Of a stretch of DNA of 64,000 bases, positions 1 to 7,963 are shown in pieces; positions within the stretch are counted from its first letter, which is position 1; every line of letters begins with the position of its first letter. The DNA is from Sinomonas sp. P10A9 (GTDB taxonomy: Bacteria; Actinomycetota; Actinomycetes; Actinomycetales; Micrococcaceae). Location of the stretch: positions 3,534,001-3,598,000 of the forward strand of contig NZ_CP163302.1 in NCBI RefSeq assembly GCF_041022165.1. The letters run 5' to 3'. Position numbers and translations under genes: made by a program. Below the pieces are notes generated by a model. It did no database searches. It had not been told where the DNA came from and saw nothing but the letters and a program-made list of their open reading frames with translations.

Positions 1-2
1 GC

Positions 3-320
3 ATCGTGTTCATCACCCTCGCGGTGGCGAGCTTCCTCTCGGTCGGCCCGATCACGTGGGCCTACCCGACAGCCTTCCTCACCGGCACCGCCGCTGCTGC
101 GGGCATCGGCCTCATCAACTCGCTCGGCAACCTCGGAGGATTCGTGGCCCCGCTCATGCGCACGGGCATCAATGCAGCGGTTCCGACGAGCTCGGGGGTC
201 TGGGGCGTCGTGTCGCTGGGCGTGTTCGCGTTCGTCGCGGCCGGGATGGTCTTCGCCACCAAGTTCTTCAAGGGTGCGAAGTCGGATGAGCTCCTCGAGC
301 AGGAGGCGCTCGCGCACTGA
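3..320 (+). CDS. MFS transporter, C-terminal fragment (5' end outside window)
   Basis: This is the last ~105 residues of a major facilitator superfamily carrier; the gene runs in from the left edge, reading from position 3. Two or three hydrophobic helices are visible, and the stretch with WAYPTAFLTGTAAAAGIG followed by LINSLGNLGGFVAPL resembles the late helices of the anion:cation symporter (ACS) branch, which imports organic acids and sugar acids. The fragment ends in a charged tail (KFFKGAKSDELLEQEA). It converges on a GntR gene across a very strong hairpin. Its nearness to the tetrulose-phosphate operon suggests it could import the substrate, but it is on the opposite strand and that link is inference. 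Confidence 0.85.
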   Translation: MVFITLAVASFLSVGPITWAYPTAFLTGTAAAAGIGLINSLGNLGGFVAPLMRTGINAAVPTSSGVWGVVSLGVFAFVAAGMVFATKFFKGAKSDELLEQEALAH

Positions 321-333
321 CAGCGTCCTGCAG

Positions 334-378
334 ACGACGTCGGCCGGTCACCCCGCGAGGGTGACCGGCCGACGTCGT
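334..378. terminator. Bidirectional hairpin between convergent genes
   Basis: A perfect inverted repeat has 20-bp arms (334-353 and 359-378, starting ACGACGTCGGCC) around a 5-nt loop. It lies between the stop codon of the MFS fragment and that of the GntR gene, so it can terminate both transcripts. There is no clear U-tract, as is common in high-GC actinobacteria. Confidence 0.8.
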
Positions 379-400
379 GCGGGTGTCAGTTCAGCTCAGT

Positions 401-1123
401 TCACTGCGAGGCGACGTCCAGGCGAGCCCGTTCCCGCACCCTGTCGATGTGGGCTCGCATCGCGGCGGCGGCCTCTTCGGCACTCCCGCCGCGGAAGGCA
501 TCGAGGATCGCGGAGTGCTCCACCACGGCGTCATCTGCATCGCTGACTCCGGACTTGACCGTCTGTCGCATCCGGTGCACGCGGGTAGAGATCGCCTCGG
601 ACATGTCGAGGAGGAACGGATTGTGCGTGCCCTCGAAGATGAGGTGGTGGAAGTTCCAGTCGATCGCGAAGTACTCGCGGATGAGGCCGACGGACAGCTT
701 CTCACCGTGGGCAACGCTCTTGTGCACGATCCGCGAGATGGCGCGGTGCTCCGTGAGCGCCTGTTCTAGCCGCGGCACCAGCTCCTCAGCGTGGCGTGCC
801 GCAAGTTCGGTGGCCCCGCCTTCCAGGACGAGGCGCGCGTCGAAGAGGGCCTCGAGCTGCCCGGCCGCCAGAGGCGGCGCAACGCGATAGCCCTTGAGCG
901 CCTCACGGGTCACGAGACCCGTCCTCTCGAGCTGTACGAGTGCCTCGCGGACCGGAGTCGGGGAGACCTTGAGGTCTCGGGCAATGGCGTCGATGGACAG
1001 CCGCGTGCCCGGCGCGATGTCTGCCGTCATGAGCATGTCGAGGACAAGATCGTAGACGCGGTCGCGCAGGCCCCTCCGCTCCAGAGCGGCAGCCCCGGCC
1101 AGAGGGTAGACGGTCTCAGACAT
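401..1123 (-). CDS. GntR family regulator, FCD (FadR) subfamily
   Basis: This is a 240-residue transcription factor. An N-terminal winged helix (about residues 15-80, with ISIDAIARDLKVSPTPVREAL-like spacing and the typical SPTPVREAL recognition helix) is followed by an all-helical FCD effector domain with metal-binding-type histidines (FHHLIFEGTHNP, EHSAILDAFR). The start at 1123 is preferred over upstream in-frame codons because GGAGGAG sits just before it. It is the last gene of a leftward operon with a DhaK-like kinase, RpiB-like and TIM-like isomerases, and overlaps the end of the TIM gene by 8 bp. It most likely represses this operon in response to a sugar phosphate or polyol; the palindrome at 4231-4240 is a candidate operator. 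Confidence 0.88.
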   Translation of the reverse strand: MSETVYPLAGAAALERRGLRDRVYDLVLDMLMTADIAPGTRLSIDAIARDLKVSPTPVREALVQLERTGLVTREALKGYRVAPPLAAGQLEALFDARLVLEGGATELAARHAEELVPRLEQALTEHRAISRIVHKSVAHGEKLSVGLIREYFAIDWNFHHLIFEGTHNPFLLDMSEAISTRVHRMRQTVKSGVSDADDAVVEHSAILDAFRGGSAEEAAAAMRAHIDRVRERARLDVASQ

Positions 1124-1934
1124 GGGCTCCTCCTGCGCCCCTGATCCTATCAGCCGGGGTCTGGCCGACGAGGGCCGAAACCTCGGTGAGGATCGCCTCG
1201 ACGGCGGCCGGATCATGGGCGAACCTGCCCAGGAACAGGCCGTCCACCGCATCGGCGATCTGGGTCAGGAGCCCGGGGCCGGCGCTGCCGCCGTAGATCA
1301 CGGCGGAGCCTTCGTGGCCCTCAAGGGCGCGGACGTGCTCCCGCAGCGGGCCGCACACCGCGCGGATGTATGCCGGCTCGGCCGGTTCCGGGGCTCCGAT
1401 GGCCCACTGCGGTTCGTACGCGACGATAGCCTTGCCGGACAGGCCGGCCGCACCGGCTCCCGCGAGGGCGTCATCGATCTGCCGGATGCACTCAGTCGCC
1501 GCGTCCGCCGGGTCGCACCGGTCGGGCTCGCCGATGCACACGAGCGGGATCAGGCCATTGCGCAGGGCCGCTTCGGTCTTGGTCCTGACCACAGCCTCGT
1601 CCTCCCCGAAGAGGCGCCGCCGCTCGGCGTGGCCAACCTCCACGAGGTCACAGCCTGCCTCAGCGAGCTGCGCCCCGCTGACCTCCCCGGTGAACGGGCC
1701 GAAGTCCTCGGTGGCGAGGTCCTGGCCGCCCACCATCGCAAGGCCGCCGAGCGCCTCGCGCGCCGCCGCGATCGAGAGGTATCCGGGCACCACGAAGAGC
1801 CCCGCAAGTCCGTCCCGAGTTGCGGGATGGCTCCGGGCGATCGCCGCGACGGCACGGCACCAGTGCACGGTGGACTCATGGCTGAAGTACATCTTGGTGC
1901 TCGCGCCGATGAGCACCGGCGGGAAAGCCGCCAT
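1116..1934 (-). CDS. Triosephosphate isomerase family, probable erythrulose-1-phosphate isomerase
   Basis: A 272-residue TIM-barrel protein. The catalytic set is present: Lys in STKMYF near residue 14, His in VEVGHAERR, and Glu in the flexible-loop region AYEPQWAIG; a phosphate-binding YGGSAGPG loop follows. Known relatives outside glycolysis (EryH of Brucella, LerI of Mycobacterium smegmatis) convert L-erythrulose 1-phosphate to D-erythrulose 4-phosphate. The genomic partners here, a DhaK-type kinase and an RpiB-type isomerase, are exactly the partners in those tetritol pathways, so this role is favoured over a second glycolytic TpiA. It starts 2 bp after the RpiB-like gene ends and overlaps the next gene, indicating one transcript. 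Substrate assignment is inference. Confidence 0.85.
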   Translation of the reverse strand: MAAFPPVLIGASTKMYFSHESTVHWCRAVAAIARSHPATRDGLAGLFVVPGYLSIAAAREALGGLAMVGGQDLATEDFGPFTGEVSGAQLAEAGCDLVEVGHAERRRLFGEDEAVVRTKTEAALRNGLIPLVCIGEPDRCDPADAATECIRQIDDALAGAGAAGLSGKAIVAYEPQWAIGAPEPAEPAYIRAVCGPLREHVRALEGHEGSAVIYGGSAGPGLLTQIADAVDGLFLGRFAHDPAAVEAILTEVSALVGQTPADRIRGAGGAHV

Positions 1935-1936
1935 GC

Positions 1937-2395
1937 TCAGATGCCTTCGTAACTGCAGATCTCGCGGACCTTGTCATTGGACGCGCTCGTCTCGTCGAAC
2001 ACGTAGGTGAGCCATTCCCGCACGTTGCGCCGGGCCTGCTCGATGCCGATGACGCGCTGGCCCATGCACAGGACCTGGGCGTTGTTGGACAGGATGCTGC
2101 GCTCCACCGAGAAGCTGTCATGGGCAGTCACGGCGCGGATTCCCCTGACCTTGTTGGCAGCGACAGCCACCCCGAGCCCCGTGCCGCAGAAGAGGATCGC
2201 ACGGTCCGCCTCGCCGCGGGCCACCATCTCGGCTGCGGTGGTGGCGATCGTCGGATAGTTGGTGCCGCCGTCGGCAGCCACGCCGACGTCTGCGAGGGAC
2301 GTCACGAGATCGCTCGCCTCAAGGTCTTTCTTGATGGCTTCCTTGTAGTCGAAGCCGGCGTCGTCCGAGCCGACGACGATGCGCCATGCAGGCAT
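1937..2395 (-). CDS. RpiB/LacA-LacB family isomerase, probable D-erythrulose-4-phosphate isomerase
   Basis: A 152-residue isomerase of the ribose-5-phosphate isomerase B fold. It opens with RIVVGSDDAGFDYKEAI and carries the active-site Cys in [15 protein letters not shown]. The segment [19 protein letters not shown] differs from classical RpiB and matches what I recall for the EryI/DerI branch, which turns D-erythrulose 4-phosphate into D-erythrose 4-phosphate for the pentose phosphate pathway. It sits between the kinase (11-bp gap) and the TIM-like isomerase (2-bp gap). A close homologue with the same signature lies at 60940-61434. Family is certain; the tetrulose substrate rests on motif and neighbours. 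Confidence 0.88.
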   Translation of the reverse strand: MPAWRIVVGSDDAGFDYKEAIKKDLEASDLVTSLADVGVAADGGTNYPTIATTAAEMVARGEADRAILFCGTGLGVAVAANKVRGIRAVTAHDSFSVERSILSNNAQVLCMGQRVIGIEQARRNVREWLTYVFDETSASNDKVREICSYEGI

Positions 2396-2405
2396 GGGTT
2401 CTCCT

Positions 2406-4175
2406 TCAGATAGATGGGATTGGTGTCACTGAAGCGGCAATGACGGTGTGGATGCGCTCGGCGATGAGGGCAAGGGAGACGGCGCCGGGGTCCGGAGTGC
2501 CGAGGGACTTCGCGCCGTGCGAGCGGGCCCGACCCATGCCGGGCATGAGATCCGCGGTCGCCTCCGCCGCCGTGGCCGCCGCCGAGGCGGCCTTCCGCCA
2601 GGCCTCCGCGAGGCTCTCGCCCGCAGTCACCCGCGCAGCGAGCGTGTCGGCGAACGGGACGAGTGCATCGACCATGGTCTTGTCGCCGACCTTCGCCTTG
2701 CCATAGTCCATGACTGCGGTCTTGGCCGCCGAGATGCCGGCTGCGAGGGTCGCTGCCGTCGCGGGGCTGGTGTCGCCCAGGTGAGAGCCGACGGTCTTCA
2801 GGATCAGGCCCCAGAGTGCGCCGGAGGTGCCGCCGGCGCGGTCGGACCAGGCGTCTCCACATCGGGTGAGGAGGCTTTCGGCTCCCGCGCCCTGCCCGCC
2901 GAGGGCCATCGCGGCCTCGGCAGCGGCAACGGTGCCGCGCTGCATCCCGATACCGTGGTCCCCGTCGCCGGCAATCGCGTCGATCCGCCCCAGCTCGGCC
3001 GCTTGGGCGTCGATCGCGTCGCGCATGACGGCGAGCGCCTGGCTGATGACGCCCGCGGCCTTCCGGGACTCCTCAGACGACGCCGGCAGCTCGGCTTCCT
3101 CTCCCCACTCGCCGTCCCCGCCGTACCCGCCGTCCATCGTGACTGCCTCGAGCGCCGAGGAGTCAACGGAGCCCGCCGCGAACGCCGGGGTATCCGCGGG
3201 TGCGAGCCACAGGCGTTCCAGCTCCTCGTCGAGCCACAGGAGGGTCAACGAGACTCCGGCCATGTCGAAGCTCGTGCAGAATTCCCCGACCCGCGGGTCG
3301 ACAAGGGTCAGCCCGGCCTCCGTGAGGAGGTCTGCGATGCGCGCGTAGACAACGTACAGTTCCTCATTCTTCACCGATCCGAGGCCGTTGAGGATCGGAA
3401 CCACGCGGCCGCCCTTGATGGTGGCCCCCTCGGGGACCTCGGCGGCATCGAGGAGTCGGTCGACGAACAGCTCGGCGAGCCCGTCGGCGCTCGGGATGTC
3501 CGTGATGTCGATTCCGGGCTCGCCGTGGATGCCCAGGCCCACCGCCATCTTCCCCTCGGGGACCGTGAAGAGCGGCTCCTCCGCCCCCGGCAGCGTGCAG
3601 CCGGTGAAGGCAACGCCCATCGAGCGGGTCCGCGCGTTCGCAAGGACCGCGGCCCTTTCGACGTCGTCGATGCCGGACCCGGCCGCCGCCGCGGCGCCAG
3701 CGGCCTTGAACACGGTCAGATCCCCGGCAATGCCGCGGCGCCTGGCCTTCTGAGACTGCGGCGCGCTGAAGATGTCGTCGGTCACGACGACGGTCCTGCA
3801 GTCGACGCCATCCTGACGCAGGGCCTCCTGCGCCGCCCCGAAATGCAGAACGTCGCCCGCGTAGTTGCCGAAGCTCAGGAGTACCCCGCGACCCTGCTCG
3901 CTCGAGCGGATCACAGACTCGACCTGATGGGCCGACGGCGAGGCGAAGAGGTTCCCCATCGCCGCGCCGTGGGCCAGGCCCGGACCGACGAGGCCGCCGA
4001 AGGCCGGGTAATGGCCTGATCCGCCGCCGATCACCACCGCGACCTCCGGCTCGGGCGAGCGCGTTGAGCGGGAGACGCCGCCGGATACCCTGCGGACCCA
4101 TCGGCCGTTGGCGCGAACGAAGCCCTCCACCATGTCATCCGCGAACGATGCCGGATCATTCCACAGCCGGGTCAT
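2406..4175 (-). CDS. Fused DhaK-DhaL ATP-dependent dihydroxyacetone/erythrulose kinase
   Basis: A 589-residue kinase. The N-terminal DhaK domain (about 1-330) has the [10 protein letters not shown] glycine motif and the [10 protein letters not shown] segment whose His forms the hemiaminal with the keto substrate. A linker of about 50 residues leads to a C-terminal DhaL domain (about 380-585) with the nucleotide/Mg site AGDGDHGIGMQRG and [15 protein letters not shown]-type fused enzymes phosphorylate dihydroxyacetone; in tetritol pathways the same architecture (LerK/DerK) acts on erythrulose. It is the first gene of the leftward operon, with a promoter in the gap to 4311. A paralogue at 59186-60943 shares order and N-terminal sequence (MTRL.NDPA.FAD). 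Confidence 0.9.
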   Translation of the reverse strand: MTRLWNDPASFADDMVEGFVRANGRWVRRVSGGVSRSTRSPEPEVAVVIGGGSGHYPAFGGLVGPGLAHGAAMGNLFASPSAHQVESVIRSSEQGRGVLLSFGNYAGDVLHFGAAQEALRQDGVDCRTVVVTDDIFSAPQSQKARRRGIAGDLTVFKAAGAAAAAGSGIDDVERAAVLANARTRSMGVAFTGCTLPGAEEPLFTVPEGKMAVGLGIHGEPGIDITDIPSADGLAELFVDRLLDAAEVPEGATIKGGRVVPILNGLGSVKNEELYVVYARIADLLTEAGLTLVDPRVGEFCTSFDMAGVSLTLLWLDEELERLWLAPADTPAFAAGSVDSSALEAVTMDGGYGGDGEWGEEAELPASSEESRKAAGVISQALAVMRDAIDAQAAELGRIDAIAGDGDHGIGMQRGTVAAAEAAMALGGQGAGAESLLTRCGDAWSDRAGGTSGALWGLILKTVGSHLGDTSPATAATLAAGISAAKTAVMDYGKAKVGDKTMVDALVPFADTLAARVTAGESLAEAWRKAASAAATAAEATADLMPGMGRARSHGAKSLGTPDPGAVSLALIAERIHTVIAASVTPIPSI

Positions 4176-4230
4176 CTGGTTCTCCTCGTCATTGAGCCAC
4201 GGTTCCAGGGAAGGATTCCCTTGTCATCTT

Positions 4231-4240
4231 TCCTATAGGA
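4231..4240. promoter_or_regulatory. Candidate GntR operator upstream of the kinase operon
   Basis: A perfect 10-bp palindrome TCCTATAGGA lies about 55 bp upstream of the kinase start in an AT-rich patch. Short palindromes like this overlap promoters of many FCD-regulator operons. The TATAGG core could also be part of a -10 element, so regulator binding is inferred. Confidence 0.4.
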
Positions 4241-4310
4241 TATTTGACGAAGGGGACCCCGCGTCAAGCACGGCTCAGACGCCGCGGCCTCCGTGCGGGA
4301 GAATGAGCCT

Positions 4311-4766
4311 ATGGACACGCCGGGCCGAGACCTCCGACTGCCGCCGCAGCCCGGCGCGCGGCACGGCCTAGTGATCCCCGCCAGCGAGCTCGTGGAGCGG
4401 TTCAGCCGTTCGAGCGGGCCAGGCGGTCAGGGGGTCAACACCACCGACAGCCGGGTCGAGCTGCTCTTCGACCCCGGCTCGAGCACGGCTTTCTCCGACG
4501 CTCAGCGCGAGCGCATCCTCAAGAGGCTGGCCGGGCGTCTCGTGGGCGGGCGGCTGAGCATCGTCGCGTCCGGCGAACGGTCGCAGTTGCGGAACCGGGA
4601 AGCGGCCCGTGAGCGACTCATCGATCTGCTGTCCGAGGCCATCCTGCCGGCGGGGCCCGCGCGGCGCGCGACGCGTCCCACCCGCGGATCGCAGATGCGC
4701 CGCCTCGAGTCGAAGAAGCGCCGGGGCGAGATCAAGTCGGCTCGGCGCCGGCCGCCGCCGTCCTAG
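4311..4766 (+). CDS. arfB: Class I release-factor-like protein, ArfB/YaeJ type
   Basis: A 151-residue protein with the peptidyl-tRNA hydrolase motif GGQ in the context SSGPGGQGVNTTDSRVELLFD near residue 35, followed by a basic tail (KKRRGEIKSARRRPPPS). The tail is what ArfB-type proteins insert in the empty mRNA channel to free stalled ribosomes without a stop codon. There is no codon-recognition domain, and the length fits the family. ATG at 4311 is chosen because GGGAG is 9 nt upstream; a GTG six codons earlier is possible. It is divergent from the kinase operon and monocistronic, ending just before a tandem repeat. Confidence 0.88.
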   Translation: MDTPGRDLRLPPQPGARHGLVIPASELVERFSRSSGPGGQGVNTTDSRVELLFDPGSSTAFSDAQRERILKRLAGRLVGGRLSIVASGERSQLRNREAARERLIDLLSEAILPAGPARRATRPTRGSQMRRLESKKRRGEIKSARRRPPPS

Positions 4767-4770
4767 CGAT

Positions 4771-4910
4771 CTGACCCCGCAACCCAGGGACCTGACCCCG
4801 CAACCCAGGGACATGACCCCTCAACCCAGGGACATGACCCCTCAACCCAGGGACATGACCCCTCAACCCAGGGACATGACCCCTCAACCCAGGGACATGA
4901 CCCTCAAGGG
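4771..4910. repeat. 21-bp tandem repeat, about 6.6 copies
   Basis: Six full copies of a 21-nt unit start at 4771, 4792, 4813, 4834, 4855 and 4876, with a partial copy to about 4910. The unit is (C/A)TGACCCC(G/T)CAACCCAGGGAC. The first two copies share one variant and the next four are identical to each other, so the array expanded recently. It lies between the 3' ends of two convergent genes. Being a multiple of three it stays open in several frames, giving spurious heptapeptide ORFs. Confidence 0.95.
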
Positions 4911-4933
4911 AACGGGCGCGCGGAGTCCGCGGG

Positions 4934-6037
4934 CTACGCGCCGTCGTCCCACCCGCCGTCACGCTGCTGGGTCGCCTCGACGGCGGCGCGCACGACGTCG
5001 GCCAGCCCGTCGCCGTCGGACGCCGCTTCGCGCTGGGCCCGCTCCCCCGAGCCGCCTGCCAGCAGTCCGTGGACGGCGCGCTCGGCCGGCGCCAGCTCTC
5101 CGCTCTCCCGCAGCACGGGTCCAAGATGCTCGAGGAGCGCGCCCATCGCGTCCGCTGCGGGAACGGGTCGGGCTTCGAGCGGGTGGACGAGGACCCCGTT
5201 GAGCCCGGACCGGCTCGCGCGCCACGAGGCGAGGCGCAGGAGCGCCACTTGCGTCCCGAGGGGCGGTCGGCCGTCGGAGGCGTCACGCGCGGCTGTCTCG
5301 ACCAGACCGCGAACGAGGACGGCGATGAGGGCCGCGTCCGCGGCATTGAGGCACACGTCCTGTGCCCGCACTTCAACGGTGGGATGGCGGCGCGAGAGCC
5401 GCGCGTCGAAGTACACCATCCCCTCGTCGAGGATCGCGCCCGTGCCGACCATGGCGGCCACGAGTCGCTCGTAGGCCTGAGCCGACCCGAACAGCTGCTG
5501 GGGACCGGCCGTGGGCCAGCGGTTCCACACCTGGGTCCGGAAGCTCGCGTAACCGGTGTTCGAGCCGTGCCAGAACGGCGAGTTGGCGCTCAGGGCAACG
5601 AGCAGCGGGAGCCATTCTCGGATGCGGTCCAGGATCGCGACGCCCTCGTCTGGGGAATCGATGGAGACATGCACGTGCAGGCCGCACGTGAGCTGCTGCT
5701 GCGAGGTGAGGCGGAACTCCTCGACCATCGCGGCGAACCGCTCCCCCGGGCTCACGTGGGTCGCAGCGCGAAACGGAGACGTGCCGAGGGCCGCGATCCT
5801 CGCACCCACCTGCCGGGCGGCGCGGTCCAGCGCACGCCGCCCGTGGTAGAGCTGGCCGAGGAGTTCCTCGTGGGTGATGCACGGCTGCGTCTGGATCTCC
5901 ACCTGCTCGAGCTTGAACTCGCGTTCGACGTCGCGTGGCCGGCCCATGACGGCGAGAACCCTGTCGACGAGCGCGAGCGGGTCGCCCGTGTCCGGGTCCA
6001 CGATCAGCAGCTCTTCCTCCACCCCAAAGGTGCGCAT
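4934..6037 (-). CDS. Carboxylate-amine ligase, YbdK / glutamate-cysteine ligase type 2
   Basis: A 367-residue protein of the GCS2 family. It begins MRTFGVEEELLIVDPDTGDP, the classic start of the family, and has QLTCGLHVHVSIDSPDEGV and WPTAGPQQLFGS, conserved around the ATP/metal site. Such enzymes make gamma-glutamyl-type bonds; actinobacterial members can make gamma-glutamylcysteine weakly, but the physiological substrate is usually unknown. A GTG 12 codons upstream is also in frame, but homologues start at this ATG. The gene converges on the ArfB gene across the 21-bp repeats. Confidence 0.88.
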   Translation of the reverse strand: MRTFGVEEELLIVDPDTGDPLALVDRVLAVMGRPRDVEREFKLEQVEIQTQPCITHEELLGQLYHGRRALDRAARQVGARIAALGTSPFRAATHVSPGERFAAMVEEFRLTSQQQLTCGLHVHVSIDSPDEGVAILDRIREWLPLLVALSANSPFWHGSNTGYASFRTQVWNRWPTAGPQQLFGSAQAYERLVAAMVGTGAILDEGMVYFDARLSRRHPTVEVRAQDVCLNAADAALIAVLVRGLVETAARDASDGRPPLGTQVALLRLASWRASRSGLNGVLVHPLEARPVPAADAMGALLEHLGPVLRESGELAPAERAVHGLLAGGSGERAQREAASDGDGLADVVRAAVEATQQRDGGWDDGA

Positions 6038-6100
6038 GCAGCCATTCTGCCAAGGAGAGCCGTCCGGGTGCACGGGCCGGCGACCTAAGTCCGCAGGGGG

Positions 6101-6448
6101 TCAGGACTTACTCGGGCCAAGCCGGGCTGGAGCGGTCGCGGCGGCATCGGTCCGGACCTCCTTGAGCTCGACGAAGATGTTGTGCGTCGTGGTAGCGCCG
6201 ATATTCGTGCCGGAATGCTCTTGGGCGTCGAGCCAGCGCGCCTGGAACTGCGGCATCTCGACCTCGACCTCACGGCCACCCGAGGACAGGCGTCTCGTGA
6301 AGCTCGACAGCGTGATCATGACGCTGTCCGGGTGCGAGTGGGTGCCCGTCGAATCGCCGGGCTGGTCGACATACTCGAGAACGCGGACGCGGTCGTTCTC
6401 GAAGACGACGCGGTAGAGGTTCGGGCTGACCTCGATGGGATCTGACAT
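6101..6448 (-). CDS. Small cupin-fold protein
   Basis: A 115-residue single-domain cupin. Metal ligands of the first motif are visible as GTHSHPDSVMITL and the second motif appears as HSGTNIGATTTHNIFVEL. Small cupins of this type bind a divalent metal and may act as isomerases or dioxygenases; no substrate can be given. The ATG at 6448 has AAGGAG upstream. It is divergent from a TetR gene, and a perfect 9-bp-arm inverted repeat lies between them, so it is probably the regulator's target. Confidence 0.78.
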   Translation of the reverse strand: MSDPIEVSPNLYRVVFENDRVRVLEYVDQPGDSTGTHSHPDSVMITLSSFTRRLSSGGREVEVEMPQFQARWLDAQEHSGTNIGATTTHNIFVELKEVRTDAAATAPARLGPSKS

Positions 6449-6482
6449 GGGACATCTCCTTCGGAATGGTCGAGACTGGGAC

Positions 6483-6504
6483 TTATGGGACTGTCGTCCC
6501 ATAA
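6483..6504. promoter_or_regulatory. Inverted-repeat operator between cupin and TetR genes
   Basis: TTATGGGAC and GTCCCATAA form perfect 9-bp arms around a 4-nt spacer. The site lies 35 bp from the cupin start and 25 bp from the TetR start, overlapping both promoters. This is the usual arrangement of an autoregulated TetR repressor. Confidence 0.8.
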
Positions 6505-6528
6505 CGGTATGCGAGTAGCATAAAGCGC

Positions 6529-7149
6529 ATGGCCCCTCCCGACAACAACCATTACGCGGACACCGGCCGGACGCGGCAGAAGTCAAGGACTCGGGACGCG
6601 CTGATCGATGCAGTGCGTGACCTCATGGCACGCGGGGAAGACCCCTCGGTATCCGACGTCGCCGAAGCCGCCGGGATCTCACGTACCACGGCATACCGCT
6701 ACTTCCCCGACAAGGAGTCCCTGCTCAATGCGGCGATGCCTCAGACCGGCGAGCGGTCGCTCCTGGGCGAGCACCCGCCGTCGGATGTCGTCGAAAGGAT
6801 GGCCCGCACGCTCGACGCACACTTCGCCTTCATGCGCAGGTGGGATCCCCAGCTGCGGGCCGCACTGAAGGCATCCATCGCCCCCGGGGCCCAGCAGCCC
6901 AGCCTCCGCGGCGGTCGGGCCGTGCGCTGGTACGAGGAGGCTCTCGCACCCCTCGCCGAGACGCACCCGCATCTTGACCGCCATGCCCTCGCGGTCCGAC
7001 TCCGTGCAGTGGCCGGCATCGAGTCCAAGGTGTGGCTCACGGGGGTCGGCGGGCTCAACTCCGACGAGGCCGACGCCGTCATGCGCGAGAATGCTCTGGA
7101 CATTCTCCGCGCGGCGATGGCACGCGATCCACTGCCGAGCGGCCGCTGA
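6529..7149 (+). CDS. TetR family transcriptional regulator
   Basis: A 206-residue regulator. The N-terminal helix-turn-helix (about residues 18-62) contains VSDVAEAAGISRTTAYRYFPDKESLL, a textbook TetR recognition region. The C-terminal helical ligand-binding domain is not assignable to a known ligand class. It is transcribed divergently from the cupin gene with the 6483-6504 inverted repeat between, implying repression of both. A TRIC-family gene starts 23 bp downstream and may be cotranscribed. Confidence 0.88.
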   Translation: MAPPDNNHYADTGRTRQKSRTRDALIDAVRDLMARGEDPSVSDVAEAAGISRTTAYRYFPDKESLLNAAMPQTGERSLLGEHPPSDVVERMARTLDAHFAFMRRWDPQLRAALKASIAPGAQQPSLRGGRAVRWYEEALAPLAETHPHLDRHALAVRLRAVAGIESKVWLTGVGGLNSDEADAVMRENALDILRAAMARDPLPSGR

Positions 7150-7172
7150 ACGTTCTCTCCTAGGCTGGTGCC

Positions 7173-7820
7173 ATGAATCCCGCCGAATGGGCACTGGCCG
7201 TCGATCTTCTGGGCGTCTTCTTCTTCGCCGTCTCCGGGTGCATGATGGCCGCCCAGAAGGGCTACGACATCGTCGGGTCGGTGCTGCTGGGAGCGCTCAC
7301 GGGGATCGGCGGCGGAGTGATACGCGATCTGGTGCTCAACCGCATCCCCAACTCGCTCGCGCAGCCCATCTACCTCGCGCCGCCCGTGGTCGCCGCGATC
7401 GTCGTCTACTTCCTGATGCCGGCCGTGCAGAAGCTCCGACGCACAGTCCTCTTCTTCGATGCCGGCGGCCTCGCCCTGTTCTGCGTCACGGGCACACTCA
7501 CGGCGCTGGGGGCGGGGATCAATCCGGTCTCTGCGGCGGTCCTGGGCACTGTCACAGCGATCGGGGGTGGCCTCATGCGGGACACCGTCGCGAACGTGCG
7601 CCCCGGCCTGTTCGACCGGCACGACATCTACGCCGTACCGGCCATGTTCGGCGCAGGCCTCGTCGCACTGCTCTCATGGCTCGGCGCGATGTCCACCACC
7701 GCAGGCTTCCTGGTCGCGGTCGCGGTCTTCGCCTTCCGCGTCCTCGCCCTCCGGCTCCGCTGGCGCGTCCCCCTCGCTGCGTCGAGCCGCCACGAGAGCA
7801 AACGGGCCAGCGCGCGGTGA
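7173..7820 (+). CDS. TRIC / UPF0126 family membrane protein (YadS-like)
   Basis: A 215-residue integral membrane protein with six to seven helices. It shows two internally repeated halves, each with a glycine-rich signature: ALTGIGGGVIRDLVL in the first and TVTAIGGGLMRDTVAN in the second. Prokaryotic TRIC proteins form trimeric cation channels; a glycine-transport role has been proposed for some UPF0126 members. The basic tail (SSRHESKRASAR) is cytoplasmic. It follows the TetR gene closely. Confidence 0.87.
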   Translation: MNPAEWALAVDLLGVFFFAVSGCMMAAQKGYDIVGSVLLGALTGIGGGVIRDLVLNRIPNSLAQPIYLAPPVVAAIVVYFLMPAVQKLRRTVLFFDAGGLALFCVTGTLTALGAGINPVSAAVLGTVTAIGGGLMRDTVANVRPGLFDRHDIYAVPAMFGAGLVALLSWLGAMSTTAGFLVAVAVFAFRVLALRLRWRVPLAASSRHESKRASAR

Positions 7821-7829
7821 CGCGCCGCC

Positions 7830-7963
7830 GTCGTGCGCTGGTCCCCGCCCTGCCCTACAGGCGGCCGGCCGCTGGAGCTCGTGGTGCTGGTCTGGGACGA
7901 CGGAAGCGAAGAACTCATCCACGCGATGAAATGCCGCCCCCAATATCTCGAGATGCTCGGCTA
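7830..7963 (+). pseudogene. Remnant of a small toxin-like protein, C-terminal part
   Basis: From about 7872 the frame reads LELVVLVWDDGSEELIHAMK and ends at a stop after CRPQYLEMLG. This matches the C-terminus of a family of roughly 90-residue putative toxins that end with hydrophobic strands and IHAM.LRPK. The upstream part continues in another frame (RRRALVPALP), so a small indel near 7850 broke it, and no start or N-terminal half remains. Assignment is by pattern memory and moderate. Confidence 0.45.

Noticed and set aside
1116..1934. The TIM-like gene as the housekeeping glycolytic triosephosphate isomerase
   Set aside because: It is embedded with a DhaK-type kinase and a tetrulose-type RpiB rather than gapA-pgk; the metabolic role is better explained by tetrulose phosphate isomerisation, although the family is the same.
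4771..4910. The tandem repeat as a CRISPR array
   Set aside because: Units are contiguous with no variable spacers, and no cas genes are present.
4609..5376. Long ORFs on both strands through the 21-bp repeat (heptapeptides such as MTPQPRD or VPGLRGH)
   Set aside because: They arise only because a 21-bp repeat keeps all frames open; they overlap well-supported genes and lack a start signal or family similarity.
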